From assembly GCF_000365145.1 (NCBI RefSeq), contig NW_008481809.1:1725630-1789629 (forward strand): a stretch of 64,000 nt of DNA. Reading direction: 5' to 3'. Positions 11,033 to 21,304 of the stretch are shown piece by piece (the first letter of the stretch is position 1; the number at the start of each line of letters is the position of its first letter). The notes under the pieces were generated by a model. That model had not been told where the DNA came from, ran no database searches, and saw nothing but the letters and a program-made list of their open reading frames with translations. The position numbers and the translations under genes are program-made. Source of the DNA: Cyphellophora europaea CBS 101466. Lineage: Eukaryota; Ascomycota; Eurotiomycetes; Chaetothyriales; Cyphellophoraceae.

Positions 11033-12612
11033 TCAGGGCCTGATCCAACCGCCCATCCGGTCCTGGGGGTCATATCTTCTCTTCACCTCTCGTAACGTGT
11101 CATAATGTCCACCGTAGACGCGCTTCATGTCATGGAACTCCTCTAACGCATTCGGAATCGGCATGTAATCCTTGCTGGCCTCACCAAGGATCTTCGGACC
11201 ATCCACCTCCACCAGTTCCCGAGCCTTGGCGTTCTCCTCCTTACCGGCCTCGGGAGCGCACCCGGCACCGATGAGCAGCATGTGCTTGTAGCCCAAGGGC
11301 CGCGGCCATGCGGACGAGGCGCGCGAGGTGAGGCTGTCGCGGCACGAGAAAAGCTCGAAGAGCAGGAAGCCAAACTCGCTCACGCTGCTTGGCTGCTCGG
11401 CCACCTTATTCCACCAATCGAATGAGCGGACCACATGCTCCTCGGTCATGGTCGACAGAGCCATGGGCGTCCAGTACTGCTCGTTGCTTCCTTTGAGGTC
11501 ACCGATCCGGTCTGTTCGCCGTCAGTTGCAAAGGCACCTGTTCCACTTTGTGTAGTCGACTCACCTTGGAGTTGGCACACCTCAAGCATCGTCATGCCTC
11601 CTATGGTCATGTCAATCGCACCCTCAATCTCCAGCGCCCATTGGAACTCTTTCCGCCCGTGCTCCTCTCCCAGCCCATCATAGGCATGAACGACCAACAT
11701 GTCCGCCTCACCACCGCCCCCCGCCAGGAGCCTCAGCAACTCCTTCTTCATCACATACAAAAACAGCGACACCTTCGGATGCACATCCTCCCGCCCACAC
11801 ATGCTCGCAATCCCCCTTGCCACCTCCCTGACCTTCTCCCTCGGCAGCAAAATGGGACCAGCCCAGATGCGCCCATTCTCCGGGAACGGCTTGACCGCGA
11901 AGCGAAAGCGGGTGACGATGGCGAAGCCGCCCTCGGTGCCGCGCAGCGCCCAGAACAGGTCCGGATGCGACGACGCCCAGGTCACGGTGCCGTCCGCGAG
12001 CACCAGCTCGGCGTCCAACAGGTTGCTGGGGTCGGACACGCAGCCGTACTCGTGGCTCAGCCAGGAGAAACCCGAACAGAGCGTGCTGCCGCCGACGCCG
12101 ATGCAGAGCGTGCGCGCTGCGACGACTATGCGCGAGCGGTGTTAGGGTACGTTTCTGCGGGAGGTATCGTGAGGGGGGTGGGGGAGAATTTGGCAACGGG
12201 GTCTGACGGGTAAACCGACACCAAACTTACTCATCTCCTTGGGCGCCACCTTCTCCATCTGGGTATAGAGCTTGGCCCAATTCGCTCCCGCACCCAACTC
12301 CACCGTGCCCTTGTCGCCATCATACTTGAAACCATCAAACGCCGTCATGCTGATCAACACGTCGCGCGCCGATGCCGAGCCAAAACCCTGCGAACGCACA
12401 TTGTACTGCAGATCTGTGCTGGAGAGATACTTGACAACGCGGGACAGAGTGTCGACGGAAAGCGGGCGGATGACAACTTGTGGGCGTTGGTTCCGGGCGG
12501 ACGACCAGGTTGATGACTCGGCGGCGTAAGTAGGTGACGCGGGGCCAATGTATTCGTCTTCGGAGACGAGAGCGCGGAGGCGCGCGAAGGGGTCGGTTTG
12601 CGCCGGCGACAT
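11033..12612 (-). CDS. FAD-linked oxidase of the PCMH/BBE family, 3 exons
   Basis: Exons 12612-12231, 12125-11565 and 11511-11033 join in frame to 473 aa. Residues 40-220 form the FAD-binding PCMH domain (R-P-Q-V-V-I-R-P-L-S-V-D-T-L; G-V-G-G-S-T-L; L-V-L-A-D-G-T-V; L-F-W-A-L-R-G-T-E-G-G-F-A-I-V-T). The end is a berberine-bridge-enzyme segment (Y-G-G-H-Y-D-T-L-R-E-V-K-R-R-Y-D-P). Relatives oxidise sugars, alkaloids or secondary metabolites with oxygen. The usual R-S-G-G-H loop carrying the His that bonds FAD reads R-S-Q-G-F-G-S here (residues 73-79), so the flavin is probably not His-linked. There is no signal peptide, so the protein is probably intracellular, unlike many secreted relatives. 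The substrate is unknown. Introns are 12126-12230 and 11512-11564. Confidence 0.87.
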
Positions 12613-13757
12613 GGCGTCAAAGGGGAAATCTAGAGGACGTGTTGTAGTGCTAGCTAGGTGGCAGCGCTGACGATCCAGAGATCATGCAGCAACAACGTGA
12701 ACAATGCAGATGCCTGGCTCTTACTGTTAGGCCAGGGTTTACCATCTTATATATGCAGCATACTACGTTTCATCCAGGGCGGGTTGGTGGACCAAACAAT
12801 CCGCGGTCATTAACAAGGACGCCTTGAATGTAATCAGTAGAAGGACAATTAGTCCACAAGCGTGGCAAGATTTGCGAGGTGGATTTAGAGAGTTTGGTGC
12901 ATGGACCTCTAAAGGCTGTAGTGGCAACGAGCTGTGGTCTGCAAGCTCCATCGGTGCCTACAGACGCGTCATAGCGAAATATGTATTACAGTCTGGTTGC
13001 CCTGTATGAATGCCCAGAGACGAGCGCTGGTCGTATCGGATTCGCCGTTGGTACCGGATTCGGTATGTAATCGCAAGAAGGCCGCTTTTGATTGGTCCAT
13101 TTGGTCCCCAATACATGTGCAGTAAGGCGTCCAGCCTTGGCATGCCCTTTGATGCTCAAAAAACCCCCGAGCACTTGACAAACGGCACAGCGGGTAGGTG
13201 TTGCCTCGTCGTACTCGGTCCCAGATTGTATGGGCCGGTCTCAGCACTGGACATGAGAGGACAGAGGACACACCGCAAGATGTCCTGTGCTGTGCTCACT
13301 CATGCTGTGGTCCAGGCGGTTGACACCAATCCCGGGGCTCCGTTCGGCTTCGTTCAGTCATGGCCTTCGCGTCGGACGATCCTGGCTGTGTATGACAGAC
13401 GGTCAGTCGTTCGTAAAGAGCTCGAATGGACGCCCGGCATTCAGAACGGCAAGGAAGCCATTCTTCCGGGCTTTCCCTGGACTGGTATGCTGGAGTGACT
13501 GTAGCGTAAGCCACAGCATGCGTGGTTGAATCGGCCATTCAGGATGAAGGCTCGACTGGTGACCGAGAGCCAGGCTTCCCAGGCTCGGGGTTTAGGGCTT
13601 GACTGATGATGCCGATGACCACAATCACAAGACCGTGTGTGGGTGAAACGCTCGCAAGTCATCGGTTGGTCATCGCCAGTTCCACAGCACACACCACGAG
13701 TGAGCTGGTTGCCGGGGGCCTTTACTGTGGGAGCTCCGTTTCGGCCGCACCAACGCT
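12613..13757. other. Intergenic region upstream of the FAD oxidase
   Basis: About 1.1 kb between the FAD-oxidase start and the 3' end of FIP1. It must hold the oxidase promoter. ORFs are short and overlap on both strands. Nothing else recognised. Confidence 0.5.
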
Positions 13758-14822
13758 TCACCAATTCCCACGTCCTCTTCGACCTCTCCCTCTTCCGCCT
13801 CCGCCGCCATAGCCTCCACCACCGCCAGGCTGTCCAAAGCCTCCATCTCCACCGCCAAACCCAGCCGGGCCTTGCGGAGGCCCTCCCATCATGCCTCCAC
13901 CCATGCCCATCATCTGCTGCATGAACTGTCCCTGATCCATTTGAGTAGGGTCCATGCCCTGCGCCATCATGGCCTGGAACATCTGCTGCATCTCCTGCTC
14001 GCTTGGCATGCCTTGCATTCCGCCGCCGGCACCCCCTGCACCCGCACCGCCGCCGGGACCAGTTGGCACTCCTGACATCCCGCCGCTCGGAGCTCCTGCC
14101 CCGGGTCCAATGCCTTCGACGAACATCTTGATCTGCTCGGCTTCGGAGTTGATTTCCTTGACCTGTTTTGGCATCGTCTGTTGCTTCAAGCAGTAGCTCG
14201 CCCATGTGAACTCGTCGAACCCGTAGTTGAAATAATCGGTGATGTCTGCGCCGGGTTTACGCCATGGCTTAGTGGCGTCGCCAGGGAAGTCGGTGTCGAA
14301 ATCAGTAGACAATATCGGCTTACCAGTTGTAGGGTGCACAGGATTGCCATTAGGGTCGAGCTTCGAGGTGTGACGCGCAGGGTATTCGCTCCCGGGCTTT
14401 GAGTCGGCGTCGGCCGGGTCTGGCTTGATATCGATGGAGCGGGACTGAGACTGGGAGATGCGAGTGGGAATTTGAGATTGAGGTGAGGCCGAACGGCGGT
14501 GTTGCTCGGAGCCGGATCGTTGCGCATTCGAGGCTTGTCGCTGCTTCTGCTGTCTAAAGGGATGGTTAGCGTGCGGGCGAGACGGGATGGGTGACAATAC
14601 GTTTTAGGTTCTGGCTTGGGTTCCTCTTTTGCGTCCGTTATGAAGTTGATATCTTCCTATCTGGCCGTCAGCAAGTGTGCCACCCCAGGCGGCGGGGACG
14701 CCTACATCACTATCGTCTTCTACCTCCTCACCCTCTTCTTCGCCATCATCTTCGGTCTTGATCTTGGACTCGTTGGTAGGCTCGTTGGTGGGGTAGATAT
14801 CGTCGTCATCGGAGTCCATCAT
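13758..14822 (-). CDS. FIP1: Pre-mRNA polyadenylation factor Fip1, 3 exons
   Basis: Subunit of the cleavage and polyadenylation factor that tethers poly(A) polymerase to the nuclear 3'-end processing machinery. Exons 14822-14706, 14656-14601 and 14553-13758 give 322 aa. The N-terminus is acidic (runs of Asp and Glu). The diagnostic Fip1 motif, P-W-R-K-P-G-A-D-I-T-D-Y-F-N-Y-G-F, lies at about residues 154-170 and continues F-D-E-F-T-W-A-S-Y-C. The C-terminal half is Gly/Met/Gln-rich and ends in an R-G-R-G-R-R-G-R-G-like tail suited to RNA contacts. A downstream ATG at 14819 is an alternative start one codon later. The gene is head-to-head with HSP10 across 328 bp. It is one of two 3'-end-processing genes in this window. 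Confidence 0.93.
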
Positions 14823-15150
14823 CTTGGCGATTAGTTAACGGTAGAGCAAAGAACCGTTGAGTACAGATCAGTGGCTAGTTAAGGGAGCAAAGAGCTGCGG
14901 TCTTCGAGACCGAGAAGCAGTCCGTCGTGACGAGGCTGCATCCCCACGGTAGCAAGGCTGCGTTGCTTAAGCCAATCGGCGTTGTCAAGGACTTGGCGAT
15001 CGTCGAGCTTTCTGGAAGTTCCAGACAATTTTATGGGATGCTTTGCGACAGCTCCTTGATCTATTTACTAGTGTCCATCTTTGTCCCTTGTCACTGAGCC
15101 CCATCTTCCTCTATCCTGCAGCGTTTCCCACCATACCAACCGCCATCAAA
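14823..15150. promoter_or_regulatory. Bidirectional promoter region between FIP1 and HSP10
   Basis: The two start codons face away from each other with 328 bp between them, so both promoters and both 5' UTRs share this interval. A pyrimidine-rich stretch (about 15060-15135) precedes the HSP10 ATG, as is common in fungal core promoters. A candidate heat-shock element lies inside (separate entry). Confidence 0.55.
15010..15026. promoter_or_regulatory. Candidate heat-shock element upstream of HSP10
   Basis: Alternating TTC and GAA blocks occur at 15010-15012, 15015-15017 and 15019-15021, about 130 bp before the HSP10 ATG. The first pair has the standard 2-nt gap and the third block is one base too close, so this is an imperfect HSF site. 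Its position next to a heat-shock gene is the main support. Confidence 0.35.
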
Positions 15151-15632
15151 ATGGTACGTCGCCCTGCACGCAAGGATCCTGCGCTGCATGCTTCCCCCAT
15201 TGCCTTGCATTCTCCAACTACACTCCTCGCCCAAAGACAAACACTGACCCGGACGCTAGAGCACCGCACTCAAGTCCATCCGCTCCCTTGCGCCCCTGCT
15301 CGACCGCGTACTGGTCCAGCGCATCAAGGCCGAGTCCAAGACCGCCGGCGGCATCTTCCTGCCCGAGTCGTCCGTGAAGGAGCTGAACGAAGCCAAGGTC
15401 CTTGCTGTTGGGCCCGGCGGCCTGGACAAGGAAGGCAAGCGGATAGCCATGAGCGTTAAGGAGGGCGATAAAGTCCTGATCCCTCAGGTAAGTCTAAACA
15501 CTGCGCAAGAATACGTGTATGACATCGCTGATGGAGGAATCAACACAGTATGGTGGCAGCCCCGTCAAGGTCGGCGAGGTCGAGTACTCACTTTTCCGGG
15601 ACCACGAGCTACTGGCCAAGATCAACGAATAA
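15151..15632 (+). CDS. HSP10: Mitochondrial 10-kDa chaperonin (Hsp10/Cpn10), 3 exons
   Basis: Co-chaperonin that caps Hsp60 in the mitochondrial matrix. Coding exons are 15151-15153 (the ATG alone), 15260-15487 and 15549-15632, giving 104 aa, the normal Cpn10 length. Motifs: P-L-L-D-R-V-L-V-Q-R near the N-terminus, the mobile loop E-S-K-T-A-G-G-I-F-L-P-E, A-V-G-P-G in the middle, G-D-K-V-L-I-P-Q-Y-G-G, and Y-S-L-F-R-D-H-E-L-L-A-K-I at the end. The first intron (15154-15259) starts directly after the start codon, so an unspliced transcript would read a different N-terminus. It is divergent from FIP1 and convergent with EXO84, with 286 bp between the stop codons. Confidence 0.95.
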
Positions 15633-15918
15633 GCGCTCCCTGCCTCGGAGAGAAAATTCTCGAACGACCTCCAACATGTACAACAAGCCTGCGACGCGGT
15701 AATCTGCAGAGCGACGGCCTCGGTCCACGGACTGTGCTGAAGTGGAGTGGAAGATGTATTTAACGCATAACAGCGCAGCGGAATGGCGTTCTGCATACTT
15801 CGCCCTACGCTTCGAATCTTGTATTTGAGAATAAGCATGTTTTGATCTCCTCTCAACTACTCATCATTGTTGAAAGCATCCTCGGTATTGCTTGCCGATT
15901 GTTTACATATTGCTGTGC

Positions 15919-17982
15919 TCATCCTCGTTGGCGGGACTTTGACCTAGCGCTCTGCTCGCTACGTTCGCTGCCTGATCGTGTCCTTGGGCCGGGGGCGCTC
16001 GCGCCCCTGGGCACCGCAACATCTCGTACCTCCAGACCACGGCCAATGATTTCACGGAAATCAAGCCCGTTCTCTCCGAGCTGGGAAGTCTCATGTTCCC
16101 ATACCACATCCATGCACTCCCGCCAGACTTTGCCCTTCTTGTCAACACTGCTCATCTGGCGCTGCAGAATAGCGTTGAAGCTTTCAAGATGCTCGTTGGC
16201 CCACTTGATGACAGCGCTCATGGTTGACGCATTGAAACTCGCTTGGTAGATCAGTACCGTGTTCTTGATCATGGTAAAGTAGACAAATGCCAGCGAGAAT
16301 ACATAGCGGTGAAGATCGCCCTCGAATATACACTGCCGTGATCGCTTCTGTAATGCCTCGCTCCTCGATACCAGGTAGGCATCTCGTGCCCGGTCTTCGG
16401 CGCCAAGTCTAGCCATGAAGGTGGTGATACGCTTCGTAGCTACCATGGACGACGGCTTGTCGATCAAGTCTCGGCAAAGAACATTGGATAACTTTGTCGC
16501 TCGCTCGTCCACTTTAGCTTGGATCAATTCCTGCGCGATAGTGTTGGATTTGAGGGACTTGGTCATGGTACGCAGCTTCTCGACCTTATCGACGGCTTCT
16601 TCAAAGCGCTGTAGTGCAATGTCGATGTCGAGCTCGTCGATCTGAGATTCAATCCAGCGAAAATTTTGCTGCTTGCCATCGACTTCAATGAGGACATCGG
16701 GCTTCTCGCCTCTTGAAGCGCCCAGCGACGATAGAACGCTGCGGCTGCGAGTCAAGTCGCCATCACGCGAGGCAAAGTAGTTCAGACTGTCATTGGAAGG
16801 ACTGCCCTTGCTCGGCTCGACTATGTTAGCTTTTCGCAAGTCTTCCACGGCCTTACGAAACGTCTGAAGTAGTTCAGCCTTGGCAGTCACGTCTCTCTTC
16901 TCGGATCGATACGTCAAGTTGCGGTTCCCGGCTCGAACAGTCACAGCCGTGGCAATGGCCCGCTCCTCGGACGAGTTTGCAACCGCGGAAGTTGACATGT
17001 CAACCATGTCAATGTCCTGCAAAGGCCAACATTCCTCTGCCACAAGTTTCGTTGGCGCCGGTCCTTGGCTTGGAACATTGGGATCGACTCGCTTGCGTTT
17101 CTTAGACGCGATCAAGAGGTGGTCATTGAGTAATACGATCCGCACTGGTCGTTTGGGCTTCCAGGTAGCGCTGTCGAGCTCCACCCAAGCACCATTCTCC
17201 ATGATGACATGTCTTCCGGGGATAGCGGGAAGGAATTTCTGAGATTTCTCGACATTCTTCCACAGCGCCTGGAGTTGAATATTCCACATGTTCTCAAGAT
17301 TGGCAACGGATGAGCGGTTGGCTCTGCGCCTTGAAGCTGCCGACAGATCGGGAGACAATGACGCGTTGGTAGAACTAGTGGTCTGGCTTAATGCTCCTGT
17401 TAGATCGGACATAAGTCCTCGTAGGACCTGCATCTCGCTCTTGAGCTTTTCGGCTTCTTTACTGATCTTAATGAACTGTGTTCGGTTTTGGTATACACTT
17501 TGTTGTAGATTCGTCGAGTTGCGGTTCTTGATGCGTCGGAGCTTGTTCTGGTAATCTGTAATATCTGTTTCCGAGGCATTTGAAAGGAGGCTGGCGACAT
17601 AGCGGTCCGCCTGTAGGTTCGGATCCGAGAGTAGATCCTCGTCGACTTTGAGGGGAGTGGCTCCGTCGCGTGTTGAAGGGCGCTTGGGTGAGCCTCCCCC
17701 AGACCGACGTTTGAGGGCAGCGGGCAGCGCCGGCACTGCGGGTGTATCACTGGATCCAAAGTTGGGGAGCTGATTATAACGGGTTGAATATCGGCGCTTC
17801 ACTAGGTCAGAGGTTTCGGCATTACGTTCCTTGGGCACACTGAAAGTGTTTCCGGTCTGAGGCTGCTGAGGTGCAGGTCCGCTAGGTCGGACGCCGTTGC
17901 TCGGGGCTGTAGGCTGCGGACCACTGATTTTGGGGCGGTCTTTGCGCTTCTTGCGCAGGGTCAGTCCCCGACCCTCATTCAT
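15919..17982 (-). CDS. EXO84: Exocyst complex subunit Exo84
   Basis: Single-exon gene for 687 aa, the usual length for filamentous-fungal Exo84, which helps tether secretory vesicles at growth sites such as hyphal tips. The first 130 residues are basic and Pro/Ser-rich. Then come Vps51/Exo84-type helices (D-R-Y-V-A-S-L-L-S-N-A-S-E-T-D-I near residue 125). A PH-like domain follows at about residues 255-390 (W-V-E-L-D-S-A-T-W-K-P and V-R-I-V-L-L-N-D-H-L-L-I-A-S-K-K-R-K). The C-terminal helical cullin-repeat-like half contains W-I-E-S-Q-I-D-E-L-D-I-D-I-A-L-Q-R-F-E-E-A. The start at 17982 opens with M-N-E-G-R-G-L-T-L-R-K-K-R-K, typical of the family. It is head-to-head with TOM20. Confidence 0.93.
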   Translation of the reverse strand: MNEGRGLTLRKKRKDRPKISGPQPTAPSNGVRPSGPAPQQPQTGNTFSVPKERNAETSDLVKRRYSTRYNQLPNFGSSDTPAVPALPAALKRRSGGGSPKRPSTRDGATPLKVDEDLLSDPNLQADRYVASLLSNASETDITDYQNKLRRIKNRNSTNLQQSVYQNRTQFIKISKEAEKLKSEMQVLRGLMSDLTGALSQTTSSTNASLSPDLSAASRRRANRSSVANLENMWNIQLQALWKNVEKSQKFLPAIPGRHVIMENGAWVELDSATWKPKRPVRIVLLNDHLLIASKKRKRVDPNVPSQGPAPTKLVAEECWPLQDIDMVDMSTSAVANSSEERAIATAVTVRAGNRNLTYRSEKRDVTAKAELLQTFRKAVEDLRKANIVEPSKGSPSNDSLNYFASRDGDLTRSRSVLSSLGASRGEKPDVLIEVDGKQQNFRWIESQIDELDIDIALQRFEEAVDKVEKLRTMTKSLKSNTIAQELIQAKVDERATKLSNVLCRDLIDKPSSMVATKRITTFMARLGAEDRARDAYLVSRSEALQKRSRQCIFEGDLHRYVFSLAFVYFTMIKNTVLIYQASFNASTMSAVIKWANEHLESFNAILQRQMSSVDKKGKVWRECMDVVWEHETSQLGENGLDFREIIGRGLEVRDVAVPRGASAPGPRTRSGSERSEQSARSKSRQRG

Positions 17983-18313
17983 CTTGACGCGTGGCGGGCG
18001 TAGGTGAAAGAGGGGAACTTGGTGAAGGCATGAATAGTTGTTAGCCAGGGAGAGATGAGGTGTACTCGCAACAATGCAGCTACTTGATTGGGTGAGATTT
18101 GGCAGCCTTGTCAGTCGCGTGCAAGGCTGCGGTATTTCACTGCCCGCGGGCGACTGGCAACTTTTCCTCTAGCTATCCATCTCCTCCCTGTCAAGTCTCT
18201 TGCGCTTTGTCAGTCACTACTTTCGTATCTGGTCCGACTGCATTCTCTTCGGCTGAAGCTTTCTTTCTTAACCCCTCGATAGTCTCCGCTGTCGGCTTAA
18301 TTGTAGCGCAGTT
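17983..18313. promoter_or_regulatory. Bidirectional promoter region between EXO84 and TOM20
   Basis: The start codons are 331 bp apart on opposite strands, so both promoters lie here. The TOM20-proximal part is pyrimidine-rich with short CT runs. No specific factor site is claimed. Confidence 0.5.
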
Positions 18314-18925
18314 ATGAAGACGTCAACCATTGTTTCGATATCGGTTGGCACTGCCGTTGCTGGGCTGGCCGGTATGTTGTCGAACTTTTGCTTTGCGCCG
18401 CGTATAGTCGACTGACCTTGTTCTAGCATACGCCGTCTACTTTGATTACAGGCGGAGAAATGATCCCGAGTTCCGAAGAGCTTTGAAGAAAGAATCCCGG
18501 AGGCAGGCCCGCATGCAAAAAGAGGCGGCAGAGGTGCAGGGCAAGCAACAAAAAGAGGAGATCAAAGCCGCCGTCAGAGAAGCTATCGAAGAAGGCTTCC
18601 CAACTGACCTCGAGGAGAGAGAAGCCTTCTTCATGCAGCAGATTGCTCAGGGAGAACAGCTGGCTTCCGAAGGTAGACATTGCGAACAATTGCTATATCA
18701 CAAATCTAACTTGAAGCAGGCTCAGATCCGGTTGGCGCTGCGCTGTGCTTCTACAAGGGCCTCAAGGTATACCCCGAGCCGACATCTCTAATCAGCATTT
18801 ACGACAACACTGTTTCCAAGGACGTCCTCGAGATCCTAGCCGTTATGGTATCGCAAGACAAGAACCTGAAGGTTGGCAACTTTGGCGCCGACAAGGAGGA
18901 TCTGTCCGACAGCCATGTCGAATAG
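18314..18925 (+). CDS. TOM20: Mitochondrial import receptor Tom20, 3 exons
   Basis: Outer-membrane receptor that recognises mitochondrial presequences and passes precursors to the TOM pore. Exons 18314-18371, 18427-18672 and 18720-18925 give 169 aa. An N-terminal membrane anchor (I-V-S-I-S-V-G-T-A-V-A-G-L-A) is followed by Y-F-D-Y-R-R-R-N-D-P-E-F-R-R. Next comes a charged linker, then E-A-I-E-E-G-F-P-T-D-L-E-E-R-E-A-F-F-M. The TPR-like receptor core has A-L-C-F-Y-K-G-L-K-V-Y-P-E-P, and the end is acidic. Introns are 18372-18426 and 18673-18719. All features match fungal Tom20 in order and length. Confidence 0.94.
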
Positions 18926-19745
18926 ATCATCGCGACCTTGTACAAACAACGACGTCCTCTCACCTCTCTGTACGATTGTGTTGTATAAAAAGCGCGACGA
19001 ATGGTGGTGCCAGCGGCGTATCGCCCGTTCTGGATGGCCTGGGGGAAATTATTACTTCAATTGATGGCCATTACATTTTCAGATTCAACATCCACTGCAA
19101 CTGTCTGCCTCGTTCAGGAAACTGTTTCTGGAAAGTCTTTTATGCGAATGTCTGCGCTGAACTTGTTGACTTTCTAGGGTCCTCTGCACGATAAAGGCGC
19201 CAACCGAACGACGAACTGCTTTGCCAAAATCGCTCGGATGTGGTGTTCCGCCCTCGTCTTGTGTGGAACTGGATGCACTTTGCATCAGGTGGATTTGAAC
19301 TGTTGAAAGTGATTGTTTTCTAGGTCTCGCACGCCCACGAAAGCATAATGTCAAATCCACGAATTTCGTCGGACTTTGTTTGCAGAACTTTTTCCCATTT
19401 GGACATGTTGTTGCCTAGGTGGGGTTTCCCTGCCTTCAGCCACAGCATACAAATTCACGACAATGGAACAACGTGGTCAACACACTAGGCTTCGGCCGAG
19501 GCGCAGCATACACACAACTATTTAAATCCAAGGCTGATGTTGTTCGCTCGTTCTCTCTTTCCGTCCGCAAGTATCATCCACGTCTGGATTTGAACGATCA
19601 CTCCATGTCTGTCTTGCTAGAAGACGAGCATCAACTAACTCCGACCCATTCTGACACGTCCACCTCGAGTATAGTATAAGGCAGTTCCACAAAGGCAAGC
19701 CAGAGGGTTGCGAAATTCAGGAAACCCTACGGCAAGACCTCCAGT
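18926..19745. other. Intergenic region downstream of TOM20
   Basis: About 820 bp. An 86-codon open frame near 19419-19679 has no recognisable features. Nothing else seen. Confidence 0.45.
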
Positions 19746-20676
19746 ATGGTGGCACACGACGACTTTGTGCAAGACCTCTACCATTTCCGTCCCGATGAAT
19801 CAACAAGGAATATGCCGCTGGGACCAGGCGCTGCGTCCATGAACCCGGAAAGTACGCTTTTCGGTCTGCCGAGAGAGCTCAGAATGAAGATATACGAGTA
19901 TGCCTTTGAGGGCCACACGCTTTGTAAGTGTTCAACCTTGTGTTGCTTTCAGATCTTCATGTCCGTTGCAATACCTAACAACGTCTCAAACCCCCTCGTC
20001 AGACGTTGGCCGCCTTTGTTCTCGACGGCCAGAAATGTCTTCTCGATTCTTCCACATATATTTCTTGGTTGGTCAATTCGCTAACCCCTTTAAGCCCTGG
20101 TCAGAAGCTCGACCGGTAAGCCGAAATGCCTATATACGCCGCCCTCTCTTCTGGAGAATTCCAGGTTCTCCGTTGATCGACTCAAGCGCAGTTTGATGAA
20201 ACCCTACTCCCATCCGGACCAAGACCCAAGTACATATCCTCATCTACTTTGCCGCGTATCCAAGGTGATTCGTGAAGAAGCCATCCCCATTTCGGCTGCT
20301 TGCACTAAGATCTTGCTCTGTCCCGAACTCCCACCCGTGCCGTTCTATCGAGCCGCCTACGGTCCACCTACCAACAGCGGCTCCAATCATTGCATCATGA
20401 CCGTCAGCCCAAAAGAGGTGCTCAACTTGAAGTTCCGAAATGCGATCAATGGTCTATCCCTTAGCATGCGGAGCACCTTAGTCATAGATTACAAGAAACT
20501 TCCCAAGCTGGCTGGTCATCAACACGGACCTGAAGCACGGCAAGATTCTGGGCGGGCGCACGGGCGGCCCGCAACTGCAGCGCGTGGACCTGCGGCCAAC
20601 GGCGTGGTTGCTTGATGATGGTGATGATGGCGGATTAGAGGGTATAGGGGCAGAGAGGGTGCGATTTGGGGAGTAG
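19746..20676 (+). pseudogene. Broken gene of the fungal 2EXR/F-box-like type
   Basis: From the ATG at 19746 the frame reaches L-F-G-L-P-R-E-L-R-M-K-I-Y-E-Y-A-F-E-G-H-T-L, the opening of many fungal 2EXR/F-box-like proteins of unknown function. Downstream, a coherent frame continues through H-L-L-C-R-V-S-K-V-I-R-E-E-A-I-P-I, the matching second block of that family. A likely intron lies at 20116-20164. Two lesions interrupt it. There is an in-frame TAA at 19976-19978, although a different splice choice could avoid this. A one-base shift around 20495-20499 moves L-V-I-D-Y-K into a new frame that stays open as F-P-S-W-L-V-I-N-T-D-L-K-H-G-K to the TAG at 20674-20676. Either it is a pseudogene or the assembly has an indel. 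The family assignment is by motif memory only. Confidence 0.55.
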
Positions 20677-21304
20677 GTGCTGGTTCTGGGATTGGGGTCC
20701 GGGGTTTGGATATCATTTGTAAGGCACGAGAGAGAGGAGAGCGTGGCGGAGAGTATGTTGAGAATGCTCAAGCTGTCACGAAGAGACTGAGACAGTGGCA
20801 CAGAAGGTGGTAGCGAGGTGGGGTGAGCGACGTGGATAAAGGTCAGACGGAGAGTACCAAGGCCATGGCTCAGCGATGTTCGGACGCGGTGAGAGCAAAC
20901 AAGGACAGTCTGTACCATGTCTGTCTCAGGTGCAATATACTATACCCAGGTTTTTCGAGCAGAAGAATAGCCAAAAGCATTTTCAAATCCATTTGAATTT
21001 CTTCGTGATGCTAGACATAGGCTCAGTTGTGCATGCCATCTGCGGCCATGAAAATGAGCCACTCATGTGGTTAGCTGAGACGAGACAGCCTGCAAAGATA
21101 TCACTGTTTCCTGGGAAATAGAATCGCCTGTTTCTTTTGTCCCGATGTGGACTTGATGTTGGTACATTCCATGATACTCTTCCTCAGAGATCATCTCTCG
21201 CATGCGTCATCTTTGCAACAATATTCGACCACCGCGCGTAGTCGTCTCGAACTTCATAACCCTGTTCCCTGTGTCAATCATGTCCGAATCATACTTGCAT
21301 CCAC
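20677..21304. other. Convergent intergenic region
   Basis: About 630 bp between two converging 3' ends. No feature recognised. Confidence 0.45.
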
